NCBI RefSeq assembly: GCF_001636295.1
Contig: NZ_CP014209.1
Span: 2,790,001-2,854,000, forward strand
Length of the DNA: 64,000 nt
From: Isoptericola dokdonensis DS-3
Lineage (GTDB): Bacteria > Actinomycetota > Actinomycetes > Actinomycetales > Cellulomonadaceae
Direction of reading: 5' to 3'
The notes under the pieces are model-generated. The model worked only from the letters and a program-made list of their open reading frames with translations. It ran no database searches and was not told the origin of the DNA. A program made the translations under genes and the position numbers. Numbering within the stretch: the first letter of the stretch is position 1; every line of letters begins with the position of its first letter. Shown piece by piece: positions 8,267 to 15,561 of the stretch.

Positions 8267-8296
8267 TTGCCAGGTCACCGACCCGTCGGGTAGACA
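8267..8296 (+). promoter_or_regulatory. Sigma-70-type promoter for the Cys-cluster/NERD-helicase operon
   Basis: TTGCCA (8267-8272) and TAGACA (8291-8296) are separated by 18 bp, a good housekeeping-type promoter. It implies a leader of about 180 nt before the ATG at 8484. That leader contains a stem-loop (GACCGGCA 8315-8322 with TGCCGGTC 8337-8344). The region between the divergent genes at 8203 and 8484 holds nothing else recognisable. Confidence 0.55.
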
Positions 8297-8483
8297 TCTG
8301 CCCAGGTCACGAGCGACCGGCAACACGCCCTCCGCGTGCCGGTCCGGCAACCGCGCCCCTCGCGCACGGTGCCCCAGGAGGAAGACCCGCCCCGCGCCGA
8401 CAGGCGCAGGGAAGAGCGAGGTCGACGTCACCTCGGAGCGCTCCGGCGCACCGACGTCGTCGGCCCCTGACCCGGGAGCCCGC

Positions 8484-9098
8484 ATGTCCTTCACGTTCCG
8501 CACCCCGCACGGCACCGTCCACGAGGTCGACGCCGACGACCCGTGCCGCACCGCCCTCAGCTCGGTCGGCGAGCTCGTCTGCCCCGTCCACACCGGGGTC
8601 CAGCGGCCGCGGTCCCGGCGCTCCTGCACGGCGGCAGTCCGGGCGCACCGGCTCTGCCAGGTCTGCCTTCGTGCCACCGTGCCCCTGCGGAACTTCAAGG
8701 ACGCGCAGCGGCACGTCTGCGACGACTGCCTGCGTCTCGATCGGGAGGTCGCCGCCGCGCGCGGTGGGAGCCCGCTGGTCACGACGATCCAGGGCGAGAG
8801 CCTGACGCGCCGCACCACCGCCCACGCCACGCTCGCGTTCGGGGACCTATGGGTAGGCGCGGTGGCGGGCGGACTGCCGGTGTTCGTCCTCGACGACCAC
8901 GCGCCGTACTGGGGTGCCGTGCCCTCGCGCGGTGGTGTCGTCACCGTGGCCCGTACGGCGGCCGTCCGCTTCGCCTGGTTCGACGACTGGCGTCGTCGCC
9001 CGTGGGACGGGGCCGAGCAGCGCCGTCGGCACCTCGCCTGGGCGAGGGCCGTGCACCCGACCAGCAGTCTCGCGCAGCACCCGGGTGAAATCCGGTGA
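8484..9098 (+). CDS. Cys-cluster protein of unknown function, coupled to NERD-helicase
   Basis: I do not recognise this 204-residue protein. Start ATG 8484 has GGGAG upstream; a longer reading from 8250 runs through the promoter and leader and is rejected. Residues 33-83 hold a Cys/His cluster: CPVHTG, SCTAA, LCQVCLRA and HVCDDCLRLD. This suggests one or two structural zinc sites. The C-terminal half is Trp-rich (FGDLWVGAVAGG, RFAWFDDWRRRPWDG) with no known motif. The next gene, a NERD-domain helicase, follows either directly or with a 4-bp overlap depending on its start. The two probably form an operon and work together. It shares the Cys-pair style, but not clear similarity, with the protein at 12887-13426. 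Confidence 0.7.
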   Translation: MSFTFRTPHGTVHEVDADDPCRTALSSVGELVCPVHTGVQRPRSRRSCTAAVRAHRLCQVCLRATVPLRNFKDAQRHVCDDCLRLDREVAAARGGSPLVTTIQGESLTRRTTAHATLAFGDLWVGAVAGGLPVFVLDDHAPYWGAVPSRGGVVTVARTAAVRFAWFDDWRRRPWDGAEQRRRHLAWARAVHPTSSLAQHPGEIR

Positions 9099-9160
9099 CG
9101 GCGGCGACCGTTCCCTGGCGCACGCGTGACGCGGACAAGGGAATCCGGTACGAAGTGGGC

Positions 9161-10831
9161 ATGGTGCGCCTCCTCCCGCCCGACCCCCGGTTCCCCGACG
9201 ACGGCGGCGCCGAGCGCGCCGTGTGGGAGGCGCTCGCGGACGCGCTGCCGGACGGCGCCGCCCTGTTCCACGGCGTCCACCTGCAGGAGGGCGCACAGGA
9301 GTACGAGATCGACGTGCTCGTCGCCTGGCCCGGGGTCGGGATCGCCGCGATCGAAGTCAAGGGCGGGTACGTCGACCGGGTCGACGGCGCCTGGTACCAG
9401 GGCAGCGGGGACGCGCGGCACCGCATCGACCCCGTCGCGCAGGTGCAGGGCGCCCGCCACGCCCTGCAGGCGCTGCTGCGCGAGCGCGGCGACCTGGCGG
9501 CGTCGTCCCGCACCGCGCACCTCGTCGCGTTCCCGCACCGGTACGTGCCGGGCGACTGGCAGACGCTCGACCTGCCCCGCGACATGCTGGTCGACCGGGG
9601 CGACCTCGAGTCACCCGGTCAGGTCGCGGCGCGCGTCAAGCACGCGATCGAACGGCACGGGCAGGGGCACTTCCCGCTCGACGACCTCGGCGTCGACGAG
9701 CTCGCCACGTCCCTCGCCGGCGGTTTCCCCGGCCACGCCGAGCACCTCACCCGTGCGCTCGAGCACGAGACCTGGCTCGAGCAGATGACCCGCGACCAGT
9801 CCCGCGTCCTCGACCTGTTCGCCCAGGTGCGGCGCCTGCGCGTCGTCGGCGGCGCCGGGTCCGGCAAGACGTACCTCGCGCTGGAGCAGGCCCGACGCCG
9901 CACCCGCGCCGGGGAGCGGGTCGCCCTGCTCTGCTACTCCCGCGGCCTCGGCCGCTACCTCGAACGGATCACCGCCACCTGGCCAGCGCGGGAACGACCC
10001 GCCTACGTCGGGCTCTTCCACGACCTGCCCCGCAGCTGGGGCGCCACCGGCGGCCGCGACGACGACCCTGACTACTGGGAGCGCGACCTGCCGCTCGAGC
10101 TCGGCCGCCTCGCCGGCGAGCGCGGGCCGGACGACCTGTTCGACGCCGTCGTCGTCGACGAGGCGCAGGACTTCGGCGACCTGTGGTGGCCGTCGCTGCT
10201 GCGCTGCCTGCGCGACCCCGACCACGGCGGCCTCACCGTCTTCCTCGACGACGCGCAGCGCGTCTTCCCCCGCGACGGGCAGGCACCCCTCGACCTCGTG
10301 CCCGTCACCCTCGACGAGAACCTGCGCTCCACCAAGCAGATCGCCCACGTGTTCGGCGCGCTCTCACCCGACCGCGTGCGACCGCGCGGCCTCGACGGCG
10401 CCCCCGTGCGGATCGTCGACGTCCCCGCCGACCGTGCCCTCGATGCGGCCGACGACGCCGTCGAGGCGCTCCTCGACGAAGGCTGGGAACCCGGCCAGGT
10501 CGCGCTCCTCGCCACCGGCCGGCGGCACCCCGAGCAGATCAACGTCGTCGGCACGTCCGGCCACGCCGCCTACTGGGACGACTTCTTCGCCGGGACCGAC
10601 GTGTTCTACGGGCACGTCCTCGGGTTCAAGGGCCTCGAACGGCAGGTCGTCGTGCTCGCCGTCAACGGCGTCCGCGACGCCGCCCGGGCGCGAGAGATGC
10701 TCTACACCGGGCTCTCCCGCGCGCGGACGCTGCTCGTCGTCGTCGGCGACCGGTCGTGGATCGAGGACGTCGGCGGGGAGGGTGTGCGCAAGCGGCTCGC
10801 CAAGGCCGAGGTGTGGGACGGCACGGCGTGA
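9161..10831 (+). CDS. NERD nuclease-domain / UvrD-like (SF1) helicase fusion
   Basis: From ATG 9161 the protein is 556 residues. An in-frame GTG at 9095, overlapping the previous stop by 4 bp, would add 22 residues. I prefer 9161 because the NERD fold opens there (RLLPPDPRFPDDGGAERAVW) and TACGAA lies 6 nt upstream. The NERD nuclease site is intact: EYEIDVLV (E49, D51), then AAIEVKGGY (E65-x-K67). The helicase has Walker A GGAGSGKT at 230-237 and Walker B VVVDEAQDF at 333-336. Later come motif III/IV-like LDENLRSTKQIAHVF and motif V/VI-like GFKGLERQVVVLAV and YTGLSRARTLLVVVG. It probably cleaves or unwinds DNA or RNA. Such fusions often sit near defence genes. Confidence 0.85.
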   Translation: MVRLLPPDPRFPDDGGAERAVWEALADALPDGAALFHGVHLQEGAQEYEIDVLVAWPGVGIAAIEVKGGYVDRVDGAWYQGSGDARHRIDPVAQVQGARHALQALLRERGDLAASSRTAHLVAFPHRYVPGDWQTLDLPRDMLVDRGDLESPGQVAARVKHAIERHGQGHFPLDDLGVDELATSLAGGFPGHAEHLTRALEHETWLEQMTRDQSRVLDLFAQVRRLRVVGGAGSGKTYLALEQARRRTRAGERVALLCYSRGLGRYLERITATWPARERPAYVGLFHDLPRSWGATGGRDDDPDYWERDLPLELGRLAGERGPDDLFDAVVVDEAQDFGDLWWPSLLRCLRDPDHGGLTVFLDDAQRVFPRDGQAPLDLVPVTLDENLRSTKQIAHVFGALSPDRVRPRGLDGAPVRIVDVPADRALDAADDAVEALLDEGWEPGQVALLATGRRHPEQINVVGTSGHAAYWDDFFAGTDVFYGHVLGFKGLERQVVVLAVNGVRDAARAREMLYTGLSRARTLLVVVGDRSWIEDVGGEGVRKRLAKAEVWDGTA

Positions 10832-10852
10832 GCGCGGCCGGGTGCGCGGAGC

Positions 10853-11527
10853 TCAGGTCGTCTCGAAGTCGGCGGTCACGACCGCGGTGACCTCGACCTC
10901 CTCGACGCGCAACCGCAGGTCTCCGGTGCTGCCCGACGTCGTCACGCCGTTGCGGGCGCCCACCCCGGACTGCTGCTTCGCGCCGTACGGGCCGGCCGGT
11001 CGCAACCCCTCCTCGTAGAGGTGCACGAGGGTCACGTGGTTCTGCCCGAGAGCGGAGGCGTAGGCCTCCGCGCGCAGGCGGGCGTCGACGGCGGCGTCCC
11101 GGCGGGTCTCCGAGGTCAGGGCGTCACGGGTCTTCTCGGTCAGCGCCCAGGAGACGTGCGCGACCTCCGCGCCCTGGAGGGCGTTCGCCCGCGCGGCGAA
11201 CGCCGTCATCCGCGCGAAGTCTCGGAACTTCACCTGGACACCCGCTCCCGCGACGTGGCGCTGCTGGAGGACCTTGTCGGCGTGCGCGCTCGGCTTGACC
11301 CACTCCTTCTCGACCCACGTCACCACCGGCTCGGCGCCCCACCAGGTGGCCGCACCGGCATCGGCCTCAGCGCGGGCCAGCGTGCTGACCTCGCGCAGCA
11401 CTGCAGCCGCGTCCTGGGCGGTCCGATCGACCGGCGTCGGATGCTCGAAGCGGATCCGCACGCGGACGGTCGCGCGCTCGGCGGCCAGGTGTCGGACGGC
11501 CCTGCCCTCCACGGTGATGACGGCCAT
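10853..11527 (-). CDS. SIMPL (DUF541/OMP26-like) domain protein
   Basis: The 224-residue protein starts at ATG 11527 with AAGGGGCAGG ahead. Residues 1-215 match the SIMPL pattern: an N-terminal strand (MAVITVEGRAVRHLAAERATV), paired helices, KFRDFARMTAFAARANALQGAEV, then WALTEKTRDALTSETRRDAAVDAR and LRLRVEEVEVTAVVTADFE at the end. No signal peptide is visible, unlike secreted bacterial SIMPL proteins, so this one appears cytoplasmic. Family members include periplasmic oxidative-stress proteins (YggE) but no enzymatic activity is established. It is transcribed opposite to both neighbours. Its role in this stretch is unknown. Confidence 0.8.
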   Translation of the reverse strand: MAVITVEGRAVRHLAAERATVRVRIRFEHPTPVDRTAQDAAAVLREVSTLARAEADAGAATWWGAEPVVTWVEKEWVKPSAHADKVLQQRHVAGAGVQVKFRDFARMTAFAARANALQGAEVAHVSWALTEKTRDALTSETRRDAAVDARLRAEAYASALGQNHVTLVHLYEEGLRPAGPYGAKQQSGVGARNGVTTSGSTGDLRLRVEEVEVTAVVTADFETT

Positions 11528-11634
11528 GCCTGCCCCTTCGGCTCGGTCGGGCTGTCCTCGGCGCTGCCCGGTCCGGGCCACCGTAGTGCCTGGCAGTGAC
11601 CGACGCTGGTGGCGGGTGAATCCGTGTCCTCCTA

Positions 11635-11664
11635 TTGCCTATGTGCAGTTAGTGCACATAGGCT
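11635..11664 (+). promoter_or_regulatory. Promoter with embedded 25-bp palindromic operator
   Basis: CCTATGTGCA-GTTAG-TGCACATAGG (11638-11662) is a perfect 10-bp inverted repeat. It lies between TTGCCT (-35, 11635-11640) and TAGGCT (-10, 11659-11664; 18-bp spacer), overlapping both. The -10 ends 6 nt before ATG 11671, so the mRNA is predicted to be leaderless. A repressor bound here would block RNA polymerase; the small HTH protein encoded directly downstream is the obvious candidate. That assignment is inference. Confidence 0.7.
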
Positions 11665-11670
11665 GGCCGC

Positions 11671-12057
11671 ATGACGACCCGACGGCAGTCCGACCGCCCC
11701 CGCCTCGACGCCGCCCGCGCGGCGCTCGACGAGGCGTCCACGGCCGAGCCGGGACGTGCCGTCGAACCGCTCGCCCGGGCGCGGGCGCTGCTCGACGGTG
11801 CGCTCGACGAGGCCATGGCCGAAGCCGTCCTCGACGGCGCCTCCCTGCGCGCCGTCGCCGAGCTCGCGGGCGTCGCACCCAACACCGTGCCGCCGCGACT
11901 CGGGCGCACCACCATCCTCGGCGGCTACGCGTCGCCCCAGGGCCGCGTCACCGCCGACGGCGTCTCCCGCGCCCGCTACGACCGCGAACGCGGCACCCCG
12001 CCCCCCGCCGACCCGCCCGTCGTCGAACCGCTGCGGTTCCGCCGCCGCAACAGCTGA
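11671..12057 (+). CDS. Small HTH protein, putative regulator of the VWA operon
   Basis: A 128-residue protein with no clear family match. Residues 44-75 form a helix-turn-helix-like stretch (EAVLDGASLRAVAELAGVAP, then NTVPPRLGR) resembling the tail HTH of small DNA-binding proteins. The N-terminal helices (residues 8-45) may dimerise. The C-terminus is basic and Pro-rich. It is the first gene behind a strong palindromic operator and a leaderless promoter, and is followed after 28 bp by the VWA gene in the same direction. Autoregulation is therefore plausible. The ProPro where the recognition helix would begin is odd and weakens the HTH call. Confidence 0.6.
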   Translation: MTTRRQSDRPRLDAARAALDEASTAEPGRAVEPLARARALLDGALDEAMAEAVLDGASLRAVAELAGVAPNTVPPRLGRTTILGGYASPQGRVTADGVSRARYDRERGTPPPADPPVVEPLRFRRRNS

Positions 12058-12085
12058 CACTCGCCGCACCACGAAGGGAACCGCC

Positions 12086-12829
12086 ATGCCCGACGCCGCC
12101 CTCACCCACCTGGTCATGCTGCTCGACCGCTCCGGCTCCATGCAGTCCATCAAGGCCGCCACGCAGGAAGGGTTCGACGCCTTCCTCGCCGAGCAGCGCG
12201 GCACGCCCGGCCGCTGCCGCGTCACCCTCGCCCAGTTCGACCACGAGTACCAGGAGGTCTATGCCGACCGGGACGTCGCCGACGTCCCGCCGCTCGACCT
12301 CCAGCCCCGCGGACGCACCGCGCTGCTCGACTCCATCGGCCGCGTCGTCCACACCACTGCCGAACGCCTCGCCCGGCTGCCCGAGGCCGAACGTCCCGCC
12401 AACGTCGTCGTCGGCATCATGACCGACGGCCACGAGAACGCCTCCCGCGAGTACACGCACGCCGCCGTCAAGGCGCTCGTCACCGAGCGCGAGGAGATCG
12501 ACGGCTGGACCTTCCTCTACCTCGGCGCCAACCAGGACGCCATCGAGGTCGGCGCCTCCGTCGGCATCCCCCGAGGCCGGTCCATGACCTACACGACCGG
12601 CAACGTCGCCGCCGCGTACGCCGCCACCTCCCGTGCCATGAGCGACGTCCGCACCGCCGTCGCCGCCGGCGCCGCACCTGCCGCCGCCCGCGACCAGCAC
12701 GCCGTCTACTCCGACGCCGAGCGTGCCGCTGCTGCCGGGCCCGACGTCCCCGCGCCGCGCGCCGGCGGTGGACGCGGATGGTCCGCACGGCCGGACGTCG
12801 TGCGGCCCCGGAGCGGAACCCAGCGCTGA
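12086..12829 (+). CDS. von Willebrand factor A (VWA) domain protein
   Basis: The 247-residue protein starts at ATG 12086 with GAAGGGA upstream. The MIDAS motif is D14-R-S16-G-S18 (LLDRSGSM), followed by the Thr in PRGRTALLDSIG and the Asp in VVVGIMTDGHENAS. The metal site is thus complete. The fold runs to about residue 185 with WTFLYLGANQDAIEVGASVG. The tail is Ala/Arg-rich and probably disordered. There is no signal peptide or membrane segment, so it is cytoplasmic. Cytoplasmic VWA proteins usually act as adaptors, often with AAA ATPases or in conflict systems such as TerY-type modules. No such ATPase adjoins here. It is probably co-transcribed with the HTH gene before it and the Cys-cluster gene after it. 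Confidence 0.85.
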   Translation: MPDAALTHLVMLLDRSGSMQSIKAATQEGFDAFLAEQRGTPGRCRVTLAQFDHEYQEVYADRDVADVPPLDLQPRGRTALLDSIGRVVHTTAERLARLPEAERPANVVVGIMTDGHENASREYTHAAVKALVTEREEIDGWTFLYLGANQDAIEVGASVGIPRGRSMTYTTGNVAAAYAATSRAMSDVRTAVAAGAAPAAARDQHAVYSDAERAAAAGPDVPAPRAGGGRGWSARPDVVRPRSGTQR

Positions 12830-12886
12830 CCACTGCCTCCCACGGCGGGGCGCCGTGCGCCCGACATGACACTCACCTGGAGAAAC

Positions 12887-13426
12887 ATGACCGACGACGT
12901 CTACCGCTACCAGACCTTCTACCGGACCAAGGCCCGCGGCCGGCTCCATGTCATGGGCTGCAGCCACCTCCCGTCGGCAGACCCCTCGGACTTCGTCCTC
13001 GCCGACGCCGCCGACCTCGCCGACCTCGCTGTGTGCACCGAGTGCGACAAGGAGATCCGAGGCATCGGCCGCATCCCCTACGAGTCCCTCGACGCCGCGT
13101 TCGAGGACGTGAAGCTCCCCGTCGAGAACCGCCCCCGCATGCGCGAGATCGCCGCAGAGCTCGACTACACCCGCATCTGGGCACCGCAGGGGCGCTCCTA
13201 CGTCGCCGTCGGTCACCTCGACGGGCGAGCCGCCGCGGCGTACTTCACCCATGGCCACGTCGACGTCCGCGTCGACGACGCCACCTACCGTCGTGAGGAG
13301 ATGCCCAACTTCACGAGGACCTCAGGGCGTGGCGGACGGGTGGCCGCCACGGAACGGCCCGCCGCCGTCTGCCCGACCTGCGCCGTGCAGCTGCCGGCGA
13401 CCGGACTCTGCGACGACTGCGACTGA
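12887..13426 (+). CDS. Cys-cluster (zinc-ribbon-like) protein of unknown function
   Basis: From ATG 12887, 6 nt after CTGGAGA, the protein has 179 residues; a start 7 codons earlier lacks a ribosome site. Residues 20-50 hold MGCSHLP and CTECDKEIRGIG. The C-terminus ends in CPTCAVQLPATGLCDDCD. The Cys pairs at both ends look like metal-binding ribbons. The middle (DYTRIWAPQGRSYVAVGHLD, then AAYFTHGHVDVRVDD) has no recognisable catalytic motif. It is the third gene of the HTH-VWA set and may be secreted or cytoplasmic; no signal is visible. I cannot assign a function. Confidence 0.65.
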   Translation: MTDDVYRYQTFYRTKARGRLHVMGCSHLPSADPSDFVLADAADLADLAVCTECDKEIRGIGRIPYESLDAAFEDVKLPVENRPRMREIAAELDYTRIWAPQGRSYVAVGHLDGRAAAAYFTHGHVDVRVDDATYRREEMPNFTRTSGRGGRVAATERPAAVCPTCAVQLPATGLCDDCD

Positions 13427-13616
13427 CCGGGTGCCGCGTCCACCCGGCGCACGGCAGCCTTGAAAAGTTTGGCGACCGAGACGCCCCACACAGTCGAACA
13501 GACTGAGGATTGTCCGCCTGAGGTCGTAGCATTTCGTCCGTTACGCGGTACCGACGAGCTTCCGCTCCTGGACACGCTCCCCGCCGCACGAATCTTCGTG
13601 CTGCCCAGGAGCGTTC

Positions 13617-15494
13617 GTGTCCGGACCTGTCAGGTACTCCGCTCGTGCTCTCGCCGAGCTGGCGACGTCGGACGTCTCGTTGGTGGAGAAGCACCTCGAG
13701 GAGTTCTTCGTGAGCCAAGGCTTGGGTGTCCCCGGCCCGAGCGAGCGGCGCTCCTGGACACGCTCCTTGCCCGTGATCGCACGGGACCTGACCGACGCCG
13801 GACTCGGCGCCGTCGAGGTCCTTCTCGAGTACCGCCTGCCCTACACGTCGCGGCGGGCGGACGTCGTGCTCGCGGGAATACATCCGCAGAGAGGCGGAGA
13901 CTCGTTCGTCGTGGTCGAGCTCAAGCAGTGGTCGCGCGCCCGACGTCATGACGAGTCGGAGAGTCTGGTCCACGTCGATGGGTCCCCCCGGCGGGATCAC
14001 CTGCACCCGAGCGTGCAGGTGGCGGGGTACGTCGACTTCATCCGGGAATTCACCGCCACGCTGCACGACGCCCACGAGACGATCCGCGGCGTCGCCTACC
14101 TGCACAACGCGCACCATGCCGACGTCGCCGACCTCATCGACGCCGAAGTTGTGACGACGGCACCGCTCTTCACGGCGAGCTCGCGAGGTCGCTGGATCGA
14201 GTACCTCCAGGCCAATCTTGCCGCCTCGAGCGGGGCGGCGTCGGCCGACCGCCTGCTGCGTTCGGCGGTGCGGCCCTCCAAGCAGCTCCTCGCGGTGGCC
14301 GCCGACGAGGTGCGCCGCCGCGAGCAGTTCGTGCTCCTCGACGACCAGCGGGTCGCGTTCGAGCTCGTGCAAGGGGCCGTGCGCAGGGCGTACAAGGACA
14401 ACACCAAGACCGCCGTGGTGGTCTCCGGCGGTCCGGGCTCGGGGAAGAGCGTCATCGCGCTCTCGTTGCTCGGTGAGCTGGCCCGGGAAGGCCGCACGGT
14501 GCTGCACGCCACCGGATCCCAGAGCTTCACGCGCACGCTGCGCAAGGTTGCCGGGAAGGGATCCTCGGCGACGCAGAAGCTGTTCATGTACTTCAACAGC
14601 TTCATGTCCGCGGAGAAGAACGAGCTCGACGTGCTCGTCCTGGACGAGGCTCACCGGATCCGTGAGAAGTCCGTGAACCGATACACGCCCCAGGCGATCC
14701 GGGAGCGGGCGCGCCCGCAGATCGACGAGCTGCTGGACGCGGCACGGGTTCCCGTCTTCCTCCTCGACGAGCACCAGGTGGTGAGGCCGGGGGAGAGCGG
14801 AACCGTCGAGACGATCACCGCCGCTGCCGAAGCGCAGGGCATCCGGGTCGAGCACGTGAGTCTGCACGACCAGTTCCGAGCCGGCGGGAGCGAGGCATAC
14901 ATCGAGTGGGTGCTGCGCCTGCTCGGCCTGGTCGAGGGCGGACCCATCCCCTGGCAGGGCGACGACCGTTTCGCGCTACGGACCGCCGCGTCGCCACGGG
15001 AGCTGGAGGTCGCACTCGAGGCATACCTCGGCAAGGGCTTCGGCGCCCGGATGACGGCCGGCTACGCCTGGCGATGGAGCGACCCGATGGCGGACGACAC
15101 GCTGGTCCGGGACGTCGTCGTCGGCGACTGGTCCCGCCCGTGGAACGTGAAGGGCGAACGAGCGGTCGGGGACGCTCCGCCCTCCTACCTCTGGGCGACG
15201 AACCCCGGCGGGTTCGGCCAGGTCGGCTGCGTCTACACCGCGCAGGGATTCGAGTACGACTGGAACGGCGTCATCCTCGGCCCGGACCTCGTCTGGCGCA
15301 CCGATCGGTGGGTCGCCCGTCGCGACGAGAACAAGGACCCGGCCTTCCGCTCCCGCAAGGAAGTCAGCGACGAGCAGTTCGACGCACTGGTCCGGAACGT
15401 CTACAAGGTCCTGCTCACGCGGGGGATGACAGGCACCATCGTCCACTCCGTCGACCCCGAGACCCAGGGACTGCTCGAGGGTCTCGTTCGCTGA
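13617..15494 (+). CDS. PD-(D/E)xK-like nuclease fused to DUF2075 (schlafen-type) helicase
   Basis: The 625-residue protein starts at a GTG with AGGAG 5 nt upstream. The N-terminal third shows a nuclease-like pattern: VLLEYRLPYTSRRADVVLAG (E71, D82), then FVVVELKQW (E101-x-K103). The DUF2075 motor follows: Walker A GGPGSGKS at 271-278, HATGSQSFTRTLRK, Walker B LVLDEAHRI at 342-348, and HDQFRAGGSEAYIEWV. The C-terminal motif VGCVYTAQGFEYDWNGVILG, and the ending KVLLTRGMTGTIVHS, are both diagnostic of the family. DUF2075 proteins occur in anti-phage loci and as lone genes. It is convergent with the unrecognised 668-residue protein. The upstream 190 bp (13427-13616) contain no gene. Confidence 0.85.
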   Translation: MSGPVRYSARALAELATSDVSLVEKHLEEFFVSQGLGVPGPSERRSWTRSLPVIARDLTDAGLGAVEVLLEYRLPYTSRRADVVLAGIHPQRGGDSFVVVELKQWSRARRHDESESLVHVDGSPRRDHLHPSVQVAGYVDFIREFTATLHDAHETIRGVAYLHNAHHADVADLIDAEVVTTAPLFTASSRGRWIEYLQANLAASSGAASADRLLRSAVRPSKQLLAVAADEVRRREQFVLLDDQRVAFELVQGAVRRAYKDNTKTAVVVSGGPGSGKSVIALSLLGELAREGRTVLHATGSQSFTRTLRKVAGKGSSATQKLFMYFNSFMSAEKNELDVLVLDEAHRIREKSVNRYTPQAIRERARPQIDELLDAARVPVFLLDEHQVVRPGESGTVETITAAAEAQGIRVEHVSLHDQFRAGGSEAYIEWVLRLLGLVEGGPIPWQGDDRFALRTAASPRELEVALEAYLGKGFGARMTAGYAWRWSDPMADDTLVRDVVVGDWSRPWNVKGERAVGDAPPSYLWATNPGGFGQVGCVYTAQGFEYDWNGVILGPDLVWRTDRWVARRDENKDPAFRSRKEVSDEQFDALVRNVYKVLLTRGMTGTIVHSVDPETQGLLEGLVR

Positions 15495-15561
15495 CCTGTC
15501 GTGCGGTTCCGCAGCGATCGGTGGCGAGCCGCGTAGGGCGTACAGGTCCGGTCGGACGTGG

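Noticed and set aside
9095..9160. GTG start giving 22 extra residues on the NERD helicase
   Set aside because: Not excluded because it overlaps the previous stop by 4 bp, but the NERD fold opens at ATG 9161 and a -10-like TACGAA sits 6 nt before it.
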